From Vibrionales bacterium SWAT-3 (GTDB taxonomy: Bacteria; Pseudomonadota; Gammaproteobacteria; Enterobacterales; Vibrionaceae), in NCBI GenBank assembly GCA_000169995.1, contig AAZW01000047.1:1-39989 (forward strand): 39,989 bases of DNA, written 5' to 3'. Shown in pieces: positions 32,585-39,989 of the stretch. Position 1 is the first letter of the stretch; each line of letters begins with the position of its first letter. A model generated the notes under the pieces. The model saw nothing but the letters and a program-made list of their open reading frames with translations. It was not told where the DNA came from and searched no databases. Position numbers and translations under genes: made by a program.

Positions 32585-33207
32585 TTAAGCGCTAACGTGG
32601 TCGACAGCATCACGTACTAGTTTACCTAGCTCGTCCCATTTACCTTCGTCGATTAGCTTAGTTGGAACCATCCAAGTACCGCCGCAAGCCAGTACAGAAG
32701 GGATAGATACTCGTCAACATTCTTCAAGCTAACACCGCCGGTTGGCATGAACTTAACTGGGTAAACTGCCGTAAGTGCTTTAAGCATGCCTGTACCGCCT
32801 GAAGGCTCAGCAGGGAAGAACTTAAGTGTGCGTAGGCCCATTTCCATTGCTTGCTCAACTAGGCTTGGGTTGTTTACGCCCGGTACAATTGCAACGCCCT
32901 TGTCGATACAGTATTGAACCGTACGTGGGTTAAAGCCAGGGCTTACGATGAAGTCCACGCCCGCTTCGATAGATGCGTCAACTTGCTCGTTAGTCAGTAC
33001 AGTACCTGAACCGATGAGCATGTCTGGGAACTCTTTACGCATGATGCGAATCGCTTCGATTGCACATTCAGTACGTAGTGTGATTTCAGCACATGGCATG
33101 CCGTTTTCAACCAATGCTTTACCTAGAGGGATAGCGTCTTCAGCACGGTTGATAGCGATGACTGGGATAACTTTCAGGTTAGCAAGTTGTTCATTTAATG
33201 TAGTCAT
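32585..33207 (-). pseudogene. eda: KDPG aldolase, frameshifted by a 4-bp deletion
   Basis: Eda cleaves 2-keto-3-deoxy-6-phosphogluconate to pyruvate and glyceraldehyde-3-phosphate, the last step of uronate breakdown. The intact part holds E41 and R45 (AEITLRTE), IGSGTVL, VSPGFNP and Schiff-base K129 in LKFFPAE. After S169 the frame is lost: the strand has two TATC units where three are needed to read YLSIPSVLACGG. Translation then ends at 184 residues (stop at 32653). Adding one TATC restores a frame that runs through ACGGTWMVPTKLID and KWDELGKLVRDAVDHVSA to the TAA at 32585, giving 208 residues, the normal size. The truncated form loses 39 residues, including the GGTW phosphate-binding segment, and is probably inactive. 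Slippage, a true mutation or a sequencing error can each explain this. The start ATG follows GAGAAAG. It is third in the kdgF-kdgK-eda operon. Confidence 0.88.
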
Positions 33208-33230
33208 GAATTCTTTCTCACGTTAATTGT

Positions 33231-33256
33231 GGGCTTGCTTTAAATCAAGCAAACCC
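33231..33256 (-). other. Hairpin between kdgK and eda
   Basis: On the minus strand GGGTTTGCTT (33256-33247) pairs with AAGCAAGCCC (33240-33231), one G-U pair, with a 6-nt loop. There is no U tract, so it is probably not a terminator. It may be an RNA-processing or stability element that sets eda level relative to kdgK. Confidence 0.5.
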
Positions 33257-33280
33257 TTGATTAATAAATAAAGTACGTAA

Positions 33281-34213
33281 TTATAGAGACAGATCTGGCG
33301 TCGCTTCTAGTGGAATGATCGCACCTTGATATTGAATTACGGTGCCTGCGACAATATGCCCGGCTAAAGCTGCATCGCGAGCACTACCACCACTTAAACG
33401 CTTCGCTAAAAAACCAGCACTAAACGAATCGCCAGCAGCAGTTGTATCTACGATGAGGTCTACTGGGTTCGGCGGAACGTACTGAGCGCTCTGACTCTCA
33501 ACAACTAAGCAGTCTTTCGCACCACGTTTGATGATGATCTCTTTAACACCAGACTCAGACGTACGGGCTATGCATTGTTCAATGCTTGCATCACCGTATA
33601 ACTCTTGCTCATCATCGAATGTCAGTAGCGCGGTGTCTGTGTACTTCAGCATTTTCAAATACCAAGACATGGCTTCTTGTTGGCTTGTCCACAGTTTAGG
33701 GCGGTAGTTATTGTCGAAGAATACTTGACCACCTTGCGCTTTGAATTTGTCTAAGAAATTAAACAACTCAGTACGCCCATGTTCTGTCAATATAGCGAGC
33801 GTAATACCACTCAGATAGACCGCATCAAAAGAGAATAGCTTATCAAGTAGAGCAGGAGTGTCGTCTTGATCAAACATGAACTTCGCTGCTGCATCGTTAC
33901 GCCAATAATGGAAGCTGCGCTCACCAGTTTCATCGGTTTCGATGTAATAAAGCCCTGGCTGCTTGTCTCCAAGCTGAGCAATTAGGCTAGTATCAATACC
34001 TTCAGATTGCCACTTTTCCAACATATCGACACTGAACGGATCAGTACCTAGCGCAGTGACATAGCTCGTATTAATATTTTGTTCTTTGGTTAAGCGTGAC
34101 AGATAAAGCGCAGTATTTAGCGTGTCACCACCGAAACTTTGCTTTAAGCCATCTTGTTTCTTTTGTAGCTCAACCATGCACTCGCCAATGACCGCGATGT
34201 TTAATGATTTCAT
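33281..34213 (-). CDS. kdgK: 2-dehydro-3-deoxygluconokinase (KDG kinase)
   Basis: KdgK phosphorylates 2-keto-3-deoxygluconate to KDPG with ATP. The 310-residue protein is a PfkB/ribokinase-family sugar kinase. It has the N-terminal substrate signature SFGGDTLNTALYLSRL (26-41), the strand FFDNNYRPKLW (165-175) used by KDG kinases, and the C-terminal DTTAAGDSFSAGFL (256-269) with anion hole and catalytic base D262. It lies 34 bp downstream of kdgF and 73 bp upstream of eda, all in one transcript. The start has AAGG a suitable distance upstream. Confidence 0.94.
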   Translation of the reverse strand: MKSLNIAVIGECMVELQKKQDGLKQSFGGDTLNTALYLSRLTKEQNINTSYVTALGTDPFSVDMLEKWQSEGIDTSLIAQLGDKQPGLYYIETDETGERSFHYWRNDAAAKFMFDQDDTPALLDKLFSFDAVYLSGITLAILTEHGRTELFNFLDKFKAQGGQVFFDNNYRPKLWTSQQEAMSWYLKMLKYTDTALLTFDDEQELYGDASIEQCIARTSESGVKEIIIKRGAKDCLVVESQSAQYVPPNPVDLIVDTTAAGDSFSAGFLAKRLSGGSARDAALAGHIVAGTVIQYQGAIIPLEATPDLSL

Positions 34214-34247
34214 GTGCTTACCTTAGCAACTGAGGTTGCGCTAATGA

Positions 34248-34583
34248 TTATTTTAAGAAGTCTTCACGTGCAGGGTTAAACATATCCAGCAGAATACTGT
34301 CTTGTTCTAATGCTACCGCGCCGTGCATTACATGTTTGCGAGCAAAGTAAGCGTCGCCTTCTTTAAGTACACGCTTCTCACCGTCAATTTCAGCTTCGAA
34401 ACTACCGCGCACGACATAACCAATCTGGTCGTGAATTTCATGGGTATGAGGGTGACCAATTGCGCCTTTGTCAAAACATAGGTGTACAGCCATTAGATCG
34501 TCAGTGTATGCAACGATTTTACGCTTGATACCGTCGCCTAGATCTTCCCAAGGTTGCTCATGATTAATGAAAAATGCGTTCAT
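34248..34583 (-). CDS. kdgF: Unsaturated monouronate-linearising cupin
   Basis: KdgF is a small metal-binding cupin that speeds opening of the cyclic unsaturated uronate released by alginate or pectin lyases into its linear keto form. This 111-residue protein has the metal ligands H46, H48 and Q53 in HPHTHEIHDQ and H87 in ARKHVMHGA, at the spacing known for KdgF. The acidic, Phe and Arg residues near the C-terminus (D100, F102, R106) may be the substrate-facing set. It is the first gene of the minus-strand operon, with GGAG before its ATG. It shares its upstream region with the PL17 genes, which produce its substrate. It has no signal peptide and should act in the cytoplasm. Confidence 0.93.
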   Translation of the reverse strand: MNAFFINHEQPWEDLGDGIKRKIVAYTDDLMAVHLCFDKGAIGHPHTHEIHDQIGYVVRGSFEAEIDGEKRVLKEGDAYFARKHVMHGAVALEQDSILLDMFNPAREDFLK

Positions 34584-34655
34584 TGTATTTCTCCAAAACA
34601 GTTTTAATCTTTATGTGTCATTCAATTTACAGCCATCTTAATAGAATGGAATTAT

Positions 34656-34666
34656 TTGTAATACAA
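34656..34666. promoter_or_regulatory. Palindromic operator, kdgF side
   Basis: A perfect TTGTA-A-TACAA palindrome followed by TATA, 72 bp upstream of the kdgF ATG. It matches the symporter-promoter site at the core and in the ATAT tail. Confidence 0.6.
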
Positions 34667-34837
34667 TATATCTAAAAATGTGTGATGTTGATCAAGCAAG
34701 CTTTTTGGTATCTTAGGTATTTCAATAACTTACAGCTCTTGTTGTGTTAGTTATTCACTTTAAACATCAATGGTTTAGCTGGTTTTGTGTGATTGTGGTC
34801 ATTATTTTAAGATGAATTTGTATGATTAAAGTTCTTA

Positions 34838-34848
34838 TTGTATTACTT
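34838..34848. promoter_or_regulatory. Degenerate operator, PL17 side
   Basis: TTGTATTACTT, 68 bp upstream of the PL17 start. Its reverse complement keeps TAATACAATA of the other sites, with one weak half. A lower affinity could allow staged induction of lyases and catabolic genes. Confidence 0.45.
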
Positions 34849-34916
34849 TATATGGAGTTTAAGATTCAAATCGAAGTTTAAAATACAAAAACTCTTTAAT
34901 GAGGGTGACAAAGAAA

Positions 34917-37100
34917 ATGACTATACAACCGATATTGTTGACGGATGCTGAAATTGAAGCGCTTCATTTAGAAGTTGGTCGTACAAGCCTAATGGGTAAG
35001 ACGATAGCGACTAACGTAAAAGAACTTGAAGCATTCATGCGCTTACCAATTGATGTTCCAGGACATGGTGAAGCAGGGGGTTACGAACATAACCGTCACA
35101 AACAAAACTACACATACATGAACCTAGCTGGTCGATTGTTTCTCATCACTAAAGAGCAAAAGTACGCGGATTTTGTTACCGAGTTGCTAGAGGTATACGC
35201 TGACAAGTATCTGACTTTTGATTATCACGTACAGAAAAACACCAACCCAACGGGGCGTTTGTTTCACCAAATTCTAAACGAACACTGCTGGTTAATGTTT
35301 ACAAGCCTAGCTTACTCTTGCGTGGCTTCTACAATGACACAAGAACAACGTGACAACATTGAGTCACGTATTTTTGAACCAATGCTAGAAATGTTCACGG
35401 TGAAGTATGCGCACGATTTTGACCGTATTCATAACCACGGTATCTGGGCGGTAGCAGCTGTTGGTATCTGTGGTCTAGCATTGGGCAAGCGTGAGTACCT
35501 AGAGATGTCGGTATACGGTCTTGATCGTAACGACACAGGCGGTTTCTTAGCGCAAATCTCTCAACTGTTTGCACCTTCTGGTTACTACATGGAAGGTCCT
35601 TACTACCACCGCTACGCTATTCGTCCAACTTGTGTGTTCGCTGAAGTGGTTCACCGCCATATGCCAGAAGTAGATATCTACAACTACAAAGACGGCGTGA
35701 TTGGTAACACAGTACAAGCGATGCTGGCGACTGCTTACCCTAACGGTGAATTCCCAGCACTGAACGATGCATCTCGTACGATGGGTATAACAGACATGGG
35801 CGTACAAGTTGCCGTAAGTGTTTACAGCAAGCACTACGCGGTGGATGGAAAGGTAGACGAAAACATCCTAGGTATGGCGAAGATACAAGATGCAGTATGG
35901 ATGCACGGCTGTGGTCTTGAGTTATCTAAAGCTTACGAAGCAGCCAGTGCTGAAAAAGAAATCGGCATGCCTTTCTGGCCAAGTGTTGAGTTGAACGAAG
36001 GCCCAGAAGGTCACAACGGTGCGCAAGGTTTCATCCGTATGCAAGACAGCAAAGGCGATGTGTCTCAGTTAGTGATGAACTACGGCCAACACGGTATGGG
36101 CCACGGCAACTTCGATACGCTAGGTATTACCTTCTTCAACCGTGGTCAAGAAGTGCTACGTGAATACGGCTTCTGTCGTTGGGTGAACGTTGAGCCAAAA
36201 TTCGGTGGCCGTTACTTAGACGAAAACAAGTCTTACGCTCGTCAAACTATCGCTCATAATGCGGTAACGATTGATGAGAAATGTCAGAACAACTTTGATG
36301 TTGAGCGCGCAGACTCTGTTCACGGCTTGCCTCACTTCTTCAAAGTAGAAGACCAAAAAATCAATGGTATGAGTGCGTTCGCGAACGATCACTACGATGG
36401 TTTTGACATGCAACGCAGTGTGTTCATGCTAAACCTTGAAGGTCTAGAATCTCCACTACTATTAGACCTGTACCGCTTAGATTCAGCGAAAGGCGAGCAC
36501 CAATACGATTACTCTCACCAGTATGAAGGTCAGATTGTTCGTACAAACTTCGATTACCAAACCAACAAAGAGCTTCACACGCTAGGCGGCGACTTCGGTT
36601 ACCAACACCTATGGAATGTAGCAAGTGGTCAAGCGAACGAGACAGCACTAGTGAGCTGGCTACAAAACAATACTTATTACACATGGTTAGGTACAAGCTC
36701 GAACGACAACGGTGAAGTTATCTTTACTCGTTCTGGCGCGAATGACCCAAGCTTCAACCTGCGTTCTGAGCCAGCGTTTATTCTGCGTAGCAAAGGCGAA
36801 ACAACATTGTTTGCTTCAGTTTTAGAGACGCATGGTTACTTCAACGAAGAGTTTGAGCAATCAGTGAACGCTCGTGGCCAAGTACGAGGCATCAAAGTAC
36901 TGGCGCACAACAACATCGGTTCTGTTGTTGAAATTGAAACGAATACCTCTCGTGTCACAGTAATGATCAGCAACCAACTGGGTGCGACTGACGCTACTGA
37001 ACACAAAGTCGAATTAAATGGCAAAACGTACAGCTGGACAGGTTTCTACTCTCTAGAAGAGAACCTAATTGACTCAACTTCAGCTGGTCAGGAGAAATAA
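34917..37100 (+). CDS. PL17 oligoalginate lyase, first copy
   Basis: PL17 enzymes are exolytic lyases that strip unsaturated monouronate from alginate oligomers by beta-elimination. This 727-residue protein has an N-terminal (alpha/alpha) toroid with the NHG motif (N173, H174), the YYMEGPYYHRY active-site loop (223-233) and, in the C-terminal half, the heparinase II/III-like beta-sandwich (FGGRYLDENKSY and HNAVTID). It lacks a signal peptide, so it should act on imported oligomers in the cytoplasm. I chose the ATG at 34917 because MTIQPILLTD aligns with the start of its neighbour, and GAGGG lies upstream. An ATG at 34899 would add six residues but has no ribosome site. It resembles the OalB/OalC enzymes of V. 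splendidus; which of the two was not resolved. Confidence 0.92.
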   Translation: MTIQPILLTDAEIEALHLEVGRTSLMGKTIATNVKELEAFMRLPIDVPGHGEAGGYEHNRHKQNYTYMNLAGRLFLITKEQKYADFVTELLEVYADKYLTFDYHVQKNTNPTGRLFHQILNEHCWLMFTSLAYSCVASTMTQEQRDNIESRIFEPMLEMFTVKYAHDFDRIHNHGIWAVAAVGICGLALGKREYLEMSVYGLDRNDTGGFLAQISQLFAPSGYYMEGPYYHRYAIRPTCVFAEVVHRHMPEVDIYNYKDGVIGNTVQAMLATAYPNGEFPALNDASRTMGITDMGVQVAVSVYSKHYAVDGKVDENILGMAKIQDAVWMHGCGLELSKAYEAASAEKEIGMPFWPSVELNEGPEGHNGAQGFIRMQDSKGDVSQLVMNYGQHGMGHGNFDTLGITFFNRGQEVLREYGFCRWVNVEPKFGGRYLDENKSYARQTIAHNAVTIDEKCQNNFDVERADSVHGLPHFFKVEDQKINGMSAFANDHYDGFDMQRSVFMLNLEGLESPLLLDLYRLDSAKGEHQYDYSHQYEGQIVRTNFDYQTNKELHTLGGDFGYQHLWNVASGQANETALVSWLQNNTYYTWLGTSSNDNGEVIFTRSGANDPSFNLRSEPAFILRSKGETTLFASVLETHGYFNEEFEQSVNARGQVRGIKVLAHNNIGSVVEIETNTSRVTVMISNQLGATDATEHKVELNGKTYSWTGFYSLEENLIDSTSAGQEK

Positions 37101-37102
37101 GA

Positions 37103-39256
37103 ATGAGCTATCAACCACTTTTACTGAACTTTGAAGAAGCAGCAGAGCTTCGTAAAGAACTTGGCAAGGATAGCCTATTAGGAAAAGCACTTACTCGCGA
37201 CATCAACCAAACTGACGCTTACATGGCAGAAGTAGGTATTGAAGTGCAGGGACACGGCGAGGGCGGCGGTTACGAACATAACCGTCATAAGCAAAACTAC
37301 ATCCATATGGATCTAGCGGGTCGTCTATTCCTTATCACAGAAGAGACAAAATACCGTGATTACATCGTAGATATGCTAACGGCTTACGCGAAGGTGTACC
37401 CATCGCTAGAGAGCAACACTAGCCGTGATTCAAACCCACCGGGTAAGATCTTCCACCAAACACTGAACGAAAACATGTGGATGCTATACGCTTCGTGCGC
37501 ATACAGCTGTGTTTACCACACGATTTCTGAAGATGAAAAAACGCTGATTGAAAACGACCTATTCAAGCAGATGATCGAGCTGTTCGTTGTAACATACGGC
37601 CACGACTTCGACATCGTACATAACCACGGCCTGTGGGCAGTAGCAGCGGTAGGTATCTGTGGCTACGCAATCAACGATCAAGAATCGGTAGATAAAGCGC
37701 TTTACGGCCTTAAGCTAGATAAAGTGAGCGGCGGTTTCCTAGCACAGCTAGACCAACTGTTCTCGCCAGACGGCTACTACATGGAAGGTCCGTACTACCA
37801 CCGTTTCTCACTACGCCCAATCTACTTGTTCGCAGAGGCAATCGAGCGTCGTCAACCTGAGCTCGGTATCTACGAATTCAACGATTCAGTTATCAAGACA
37901 ACTTCTTACGCGGTATTTAAGACGGCATTCCCAGACGGCACGCTGCCAGCACTGAACGATTCTTCGAAGACGATTTCTATCAACGATGAAGGCGTGATCA
38001 TGGCAACATCTGTGTGTTACCACCGTTACGAGCAAACTGAAACGCTACTGGGTATGGCTGATCACCAGCAAGATGTATGGGTTCATATCTCAGGTAAAAC
38101 ACTATCAAACGCGGTTGAAGCGGCCGACGAAATCAAGCCATTCAACTGGGGTAGCCTGTTCGTGACTGACGGCCCAGAAGGTGAGAAAGGTGGCGTGAGC
38201 ATCCTTCGTCACCGTGATGAGCAAGATGACGACACAATGGCGTTAATCTGGTTTGGTCAACACGGCAGCGACCATCAGTACCACTCTGCGCTAGACCACG
38301 GTCACTACGATGGTTTGCACTTAAGCGTGTTCAACCGCGGTCACGAAGTACTACACGATTACGGCTTTGGTCGCTGGGTAAACGTTGAGCCTAAATTTGG
38401 CGGTCGTTACATCCCAGAGAACAAGTCTTACTGTAAGCAGACGGTTGCTCATAACACGGTAACGGTTGACCAAAAAACTCAAAACAACTTCGACACGGCC
38501 CTGGCTGAATCTAAGTTTGGTCAGAAGCACTTCTTTGTGGCAGACGATCAGTCTCTACAAGGCATGAGCGGCACAATCTCTGAGTACTACACAGGTGTAG
38601 ATATGCAGCGTAGTGTCATTCTTGCTGAGCTTCCTGAATTTGAGAAACCACTAGTGATTGATGTGTACCGCATTGAAGCGGACGCTGAGCACCAGTACGA
38701 CCTACCAGTTCACCACTCTGGTCAAATCATCCGTACTGACTTTGATTACAAGGTGGAAAGCACGCTTAAGCCACTAGGTGAAGACAACGGTTACCAACAC
38801 CTTTGGAACGTTGCTTCAGGTAAAGTGAATGAAGAGGGCTCTTTAGTAAGCTGGCTGCATGACAGTAGTTACTACAGCCTAGTAACCAGCGCTAATGCGG
38901 GCAGTGAAGTTATCTTTGCTCGCACTGGTGCTAACGATCCAGACTTTAATCTTAAGAGTGAGCCTGCGCTTATCTTACGTCAGTCTGGTCAGAACCATGT
39001 GTTTGCTTCTGTATTGGAAACGCACGGTTACTTTAACGAGTCTATTGAAGCCTCTGTAGGCGCTCGTGGGCTAGTTAAGTCAGTGTCTGTTGTAGGTCAT
39101 AACAGTGTCGGGACTGTTGTGCGCATTCAAACGATGTCTGGCAATACTTACCACTACGGTATTTCAAACCAAGCTGAAGACGCACAGCAAGCAACTCATA
39201 CTGTTGAGTTCGCTGGTGAGACATACACGTGGGAAGGATCATTTGCTCTACTGTAA
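37103..39256 (+). CDS. PL17 oligoalginate lyase, second copy
   Basis: This 717-residue protein is a paralogue of the preceding one. The active-site motifs N174-H175-G176 and YYMEGPYYHRF (225-235) and the FGGRYIPENKSY and HNTVTVD segments are all kept. By eye, more than half of the residues are shared in conserved stretches, with more change between residues 100 and 170 and around 300-380. The start follows the previous stop by two bases, with AGGAG in the end of the previous gene, so the two are co-translated. The second copy probably covers different oligomer ends or lengths, as shown for OalB and OalC. No signal peptide is present. A strong terminator follows. Confidence 0.92.
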   Translation: MSYQPLLLNFEEAAELRKELGKDSLLGKALTRDINQTDAYMAEVGIEVQGHGEGGGYEHNRHKQNYIHMDLAGRLFLITEETKYRDYIVDMLTAYAKVYPSLESNTSRDSNPPGKIFHQTLNENMWMLYASCAYSCVYHTISEDEKTLIENDLFKQMIELFVVTYGHDFDIVHNHGLWAVAAVGICGYAINDQESVDKALYGLKLDKVSGGFLAQLDQLFSPDGYYMEGPYYHRFSLRPIYLFAEAIERRQPELGIYEFNDSVIKTTSYAVFKTAFPDGTLPALNDSSKTISINDEGVIMATSVCYHRYEQTETLLGMADHQQDVWVHISGKTLSNAVEAADEIKPFNWGSLFVTDGPEGEKGGVSILRHRDEQDDDTMALIWFGQHGSDHQYHSALDHGHYDGLHLSVFNRGHEVLHDYGFGRWVNVEPKFGGRYIPENKSYCKQTVAHNTVTVDQKTQNNFDTALAESKFGQKHFFVADDQSLQGMSGTISEYYTGVDMQRSVILAELPEFEKPLVIDVYRIEADAEHQYDLPVHHSGQIIRTDFDYKVESTLKPLGEDNGYQHLWNVASGKVNEEGSLVSWLHDSSYYSLVTSANAGSEVIFARTGANDPDFNLKSEPALILRQSGQNHVFASVLETHGYFNESIEASVGARGLVKSVSVVGHNSVGTVVRIQTMSGNTYHYGISNQAEDAQQATHTVEFAGETYTWEGSFALL

Positions 39257-39402
39257 ATGGTCTACACATATCATTTGATCATGGTATGTGGCGATGTGGT
39301 GCTTTGCGGGAACGAAGTGCCATGTCATTTTCAGTTTTAATAAGTAATGACACTTTTGAAGCTGAAACTTATGTCGATGACAAAGAATATCGGAAATAAG
39401 TC

Positions 39403-39439
39403 AAACCGAGTAGCTCGTTACGAGTTGCTCGGTTTTTTT
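39403..39439 (+). terminator. Intrinsic terminator of the PL17 operon
   Basis: A 15-bp stem with two G-U pairs, AAACCGAGTAGCTCG (39403-39417) with CGAGTTGCTCGGTTT (39421-39435), has a TTA loop and is followed by a T run. It lies about 150 bp beyond the second PL17 stop. Confidence 0.92.
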
Positions 39440-39989
39440 ATACGTGAGTTTGGCTCCGAAGATACGTGTTAGATAGTGCGAGCTCGGAACCCGCGCCCGG
39501 GGAGGGCACGGTAAGTTAGGTTTATCAGAGCCTATACTCATTATATCTATGACATGGTGATGACGTAGTTAAAGCTAATAAGTAATACAATTTATGGCTA
39601 TCTTAGTATTGAACATGAATACTAGAACCTTGACGAACTAGTGAAATACTAGAGTGAGAGGTTGTGTTTCGCTTTTGAAATTAGCTTCATCTAAACGGAT
39701 GTCAACGTATCAGATTAGCCAAAGACAGCTTGTCATCCATGGTTACTATACATACATAGTCTATACGCTAGGGTTGAATGAATAAGGGGATTAGCGGAGT
39801 TACTATCGATTTGTTTGATCGCTGCAGGGCAAAATCTATCGCCGTGGATTATATCAAGCTGATTCCCTGATTTATGGTGGCATTCGTATATGAAATTCAT
39901 GCGCTGGATCACTAATAGGAGCTCTAAAACGGTTGCCTTAAGAGCTGTGGCTAGTTACTATAATGAGCATATAATCACACAATAACATA
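39440..39989. other. Non-coding right edge
   Basis: About 550 bp without a gene I can support. A short GC-rich patch at about 39483-39513 stands out from its AT-rich surroundings. A 31-codon frame at 39890-39985 is open but lacks a ribosome site and known relatives. It could be upstream sequence of a gene beyond the window. Confidence 0.4.

Larger units (their letters stand above)
34584..34916. promoter_or_regulatory. Divergent promoter of kdgF operon and PL17 genes
   Basis: This 333-bp region holds two TTGTANTACAA-type sites (34656 and 34838), one near each gene, and two CRP-like sites: TGTGA-TGTTGA-TCAAG (34681-34696) and TGTGA-TTGTGG-TCATT (34788-34803). The paired layout suggests one regulator plus CRP controlling both directions. 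A further half-site TACAA is near 34885. Confidence 0.6.

Noticed and set aside
34899..34916. Upstream ATG for the first PL17 lyase
   Set aside because: No ribosome site precedes it, and the six extra residues have no match in the adjacent paralogue.
39890..39985. 31-codon open frame MKFMRWITNRSS at the right edge
   Set aside because: No ribosome site, no recognised family, and short enough to occur by chance.

Overview
The window reads as chromosomal DNA of a marine Vibrio, most likely from the Splendidus clade. The evidence is the Vibrio-type SpeA/SpeB pair, a complete block for monouronate and oligoalginate use like that of alginate-eating vibrios, a very large LapA-like adhesin, and moderate GC content throughout. 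Species was not tested by any search.

Left arm (1-7059, all minus strand): an IS3-family insertion sequence cut by the window edge; an LRR-protein kinase fusion; an ABC-F ATPase with a possible structured leader; a TetR regulator and an aldehyde dehydrogenase that overlap by 4 bp and lie behind a palindromic operator; and a SAM-dependent methyltransferase. This arm looks like ordinary accessory and housekeeping content.

Middle (7060-28901, plus strand): speA-speB converts arginine to agmatine and then to putrescine. It has a leader with two adjacent hairpins and a strong terminator. After about 580 bp of non-coding DNA comes one 17.9-kb gene for a 5974-residue adhesin. It has an N-terminal retention module with a LapG-type TAAG site, about ten tandem units of about 820 bp, a second set of three exact 348-bp units, a short RTX block and a C-terminal type I secretion region. 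A block of three large units is itself duplicated at an offset of 2466 bp. No secretion or LapD/LapG genes are in the window.

Right arm (28902-39989): a PheC-like periplasmic protein, then an alginate-catabolism block: a sodium:solute symporter; a minus-strand kdgF-kdgK-eda operon; and, divergently, two tandem PL17 oligoalginate lyases. In the expected pathway the symporter imports oligoalginate, PL17 enzymes release unsaturated monouronate, KdgF opens it to the linear keto form, a reductase outside the window makes KDG, KdgK phosphorylates it and Eda cleaves KDPG to pyruvate and glyceraldehyde-3-phosphate.

Two points stand out in this block. The eda copy carries a 4-bp deletion in a GATA repeat that shifts the frame and removes the last 39 native residues. 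A palindrome TTGTANTACAA recurs upstream of the symporter and in the kdgF/PL17 divergent promoter, partly next to CRP-like sites, and probably marks the operator of a regulator encoded elsewhere. No tRNA, rRNA, CRISPR array or prophage was seen.
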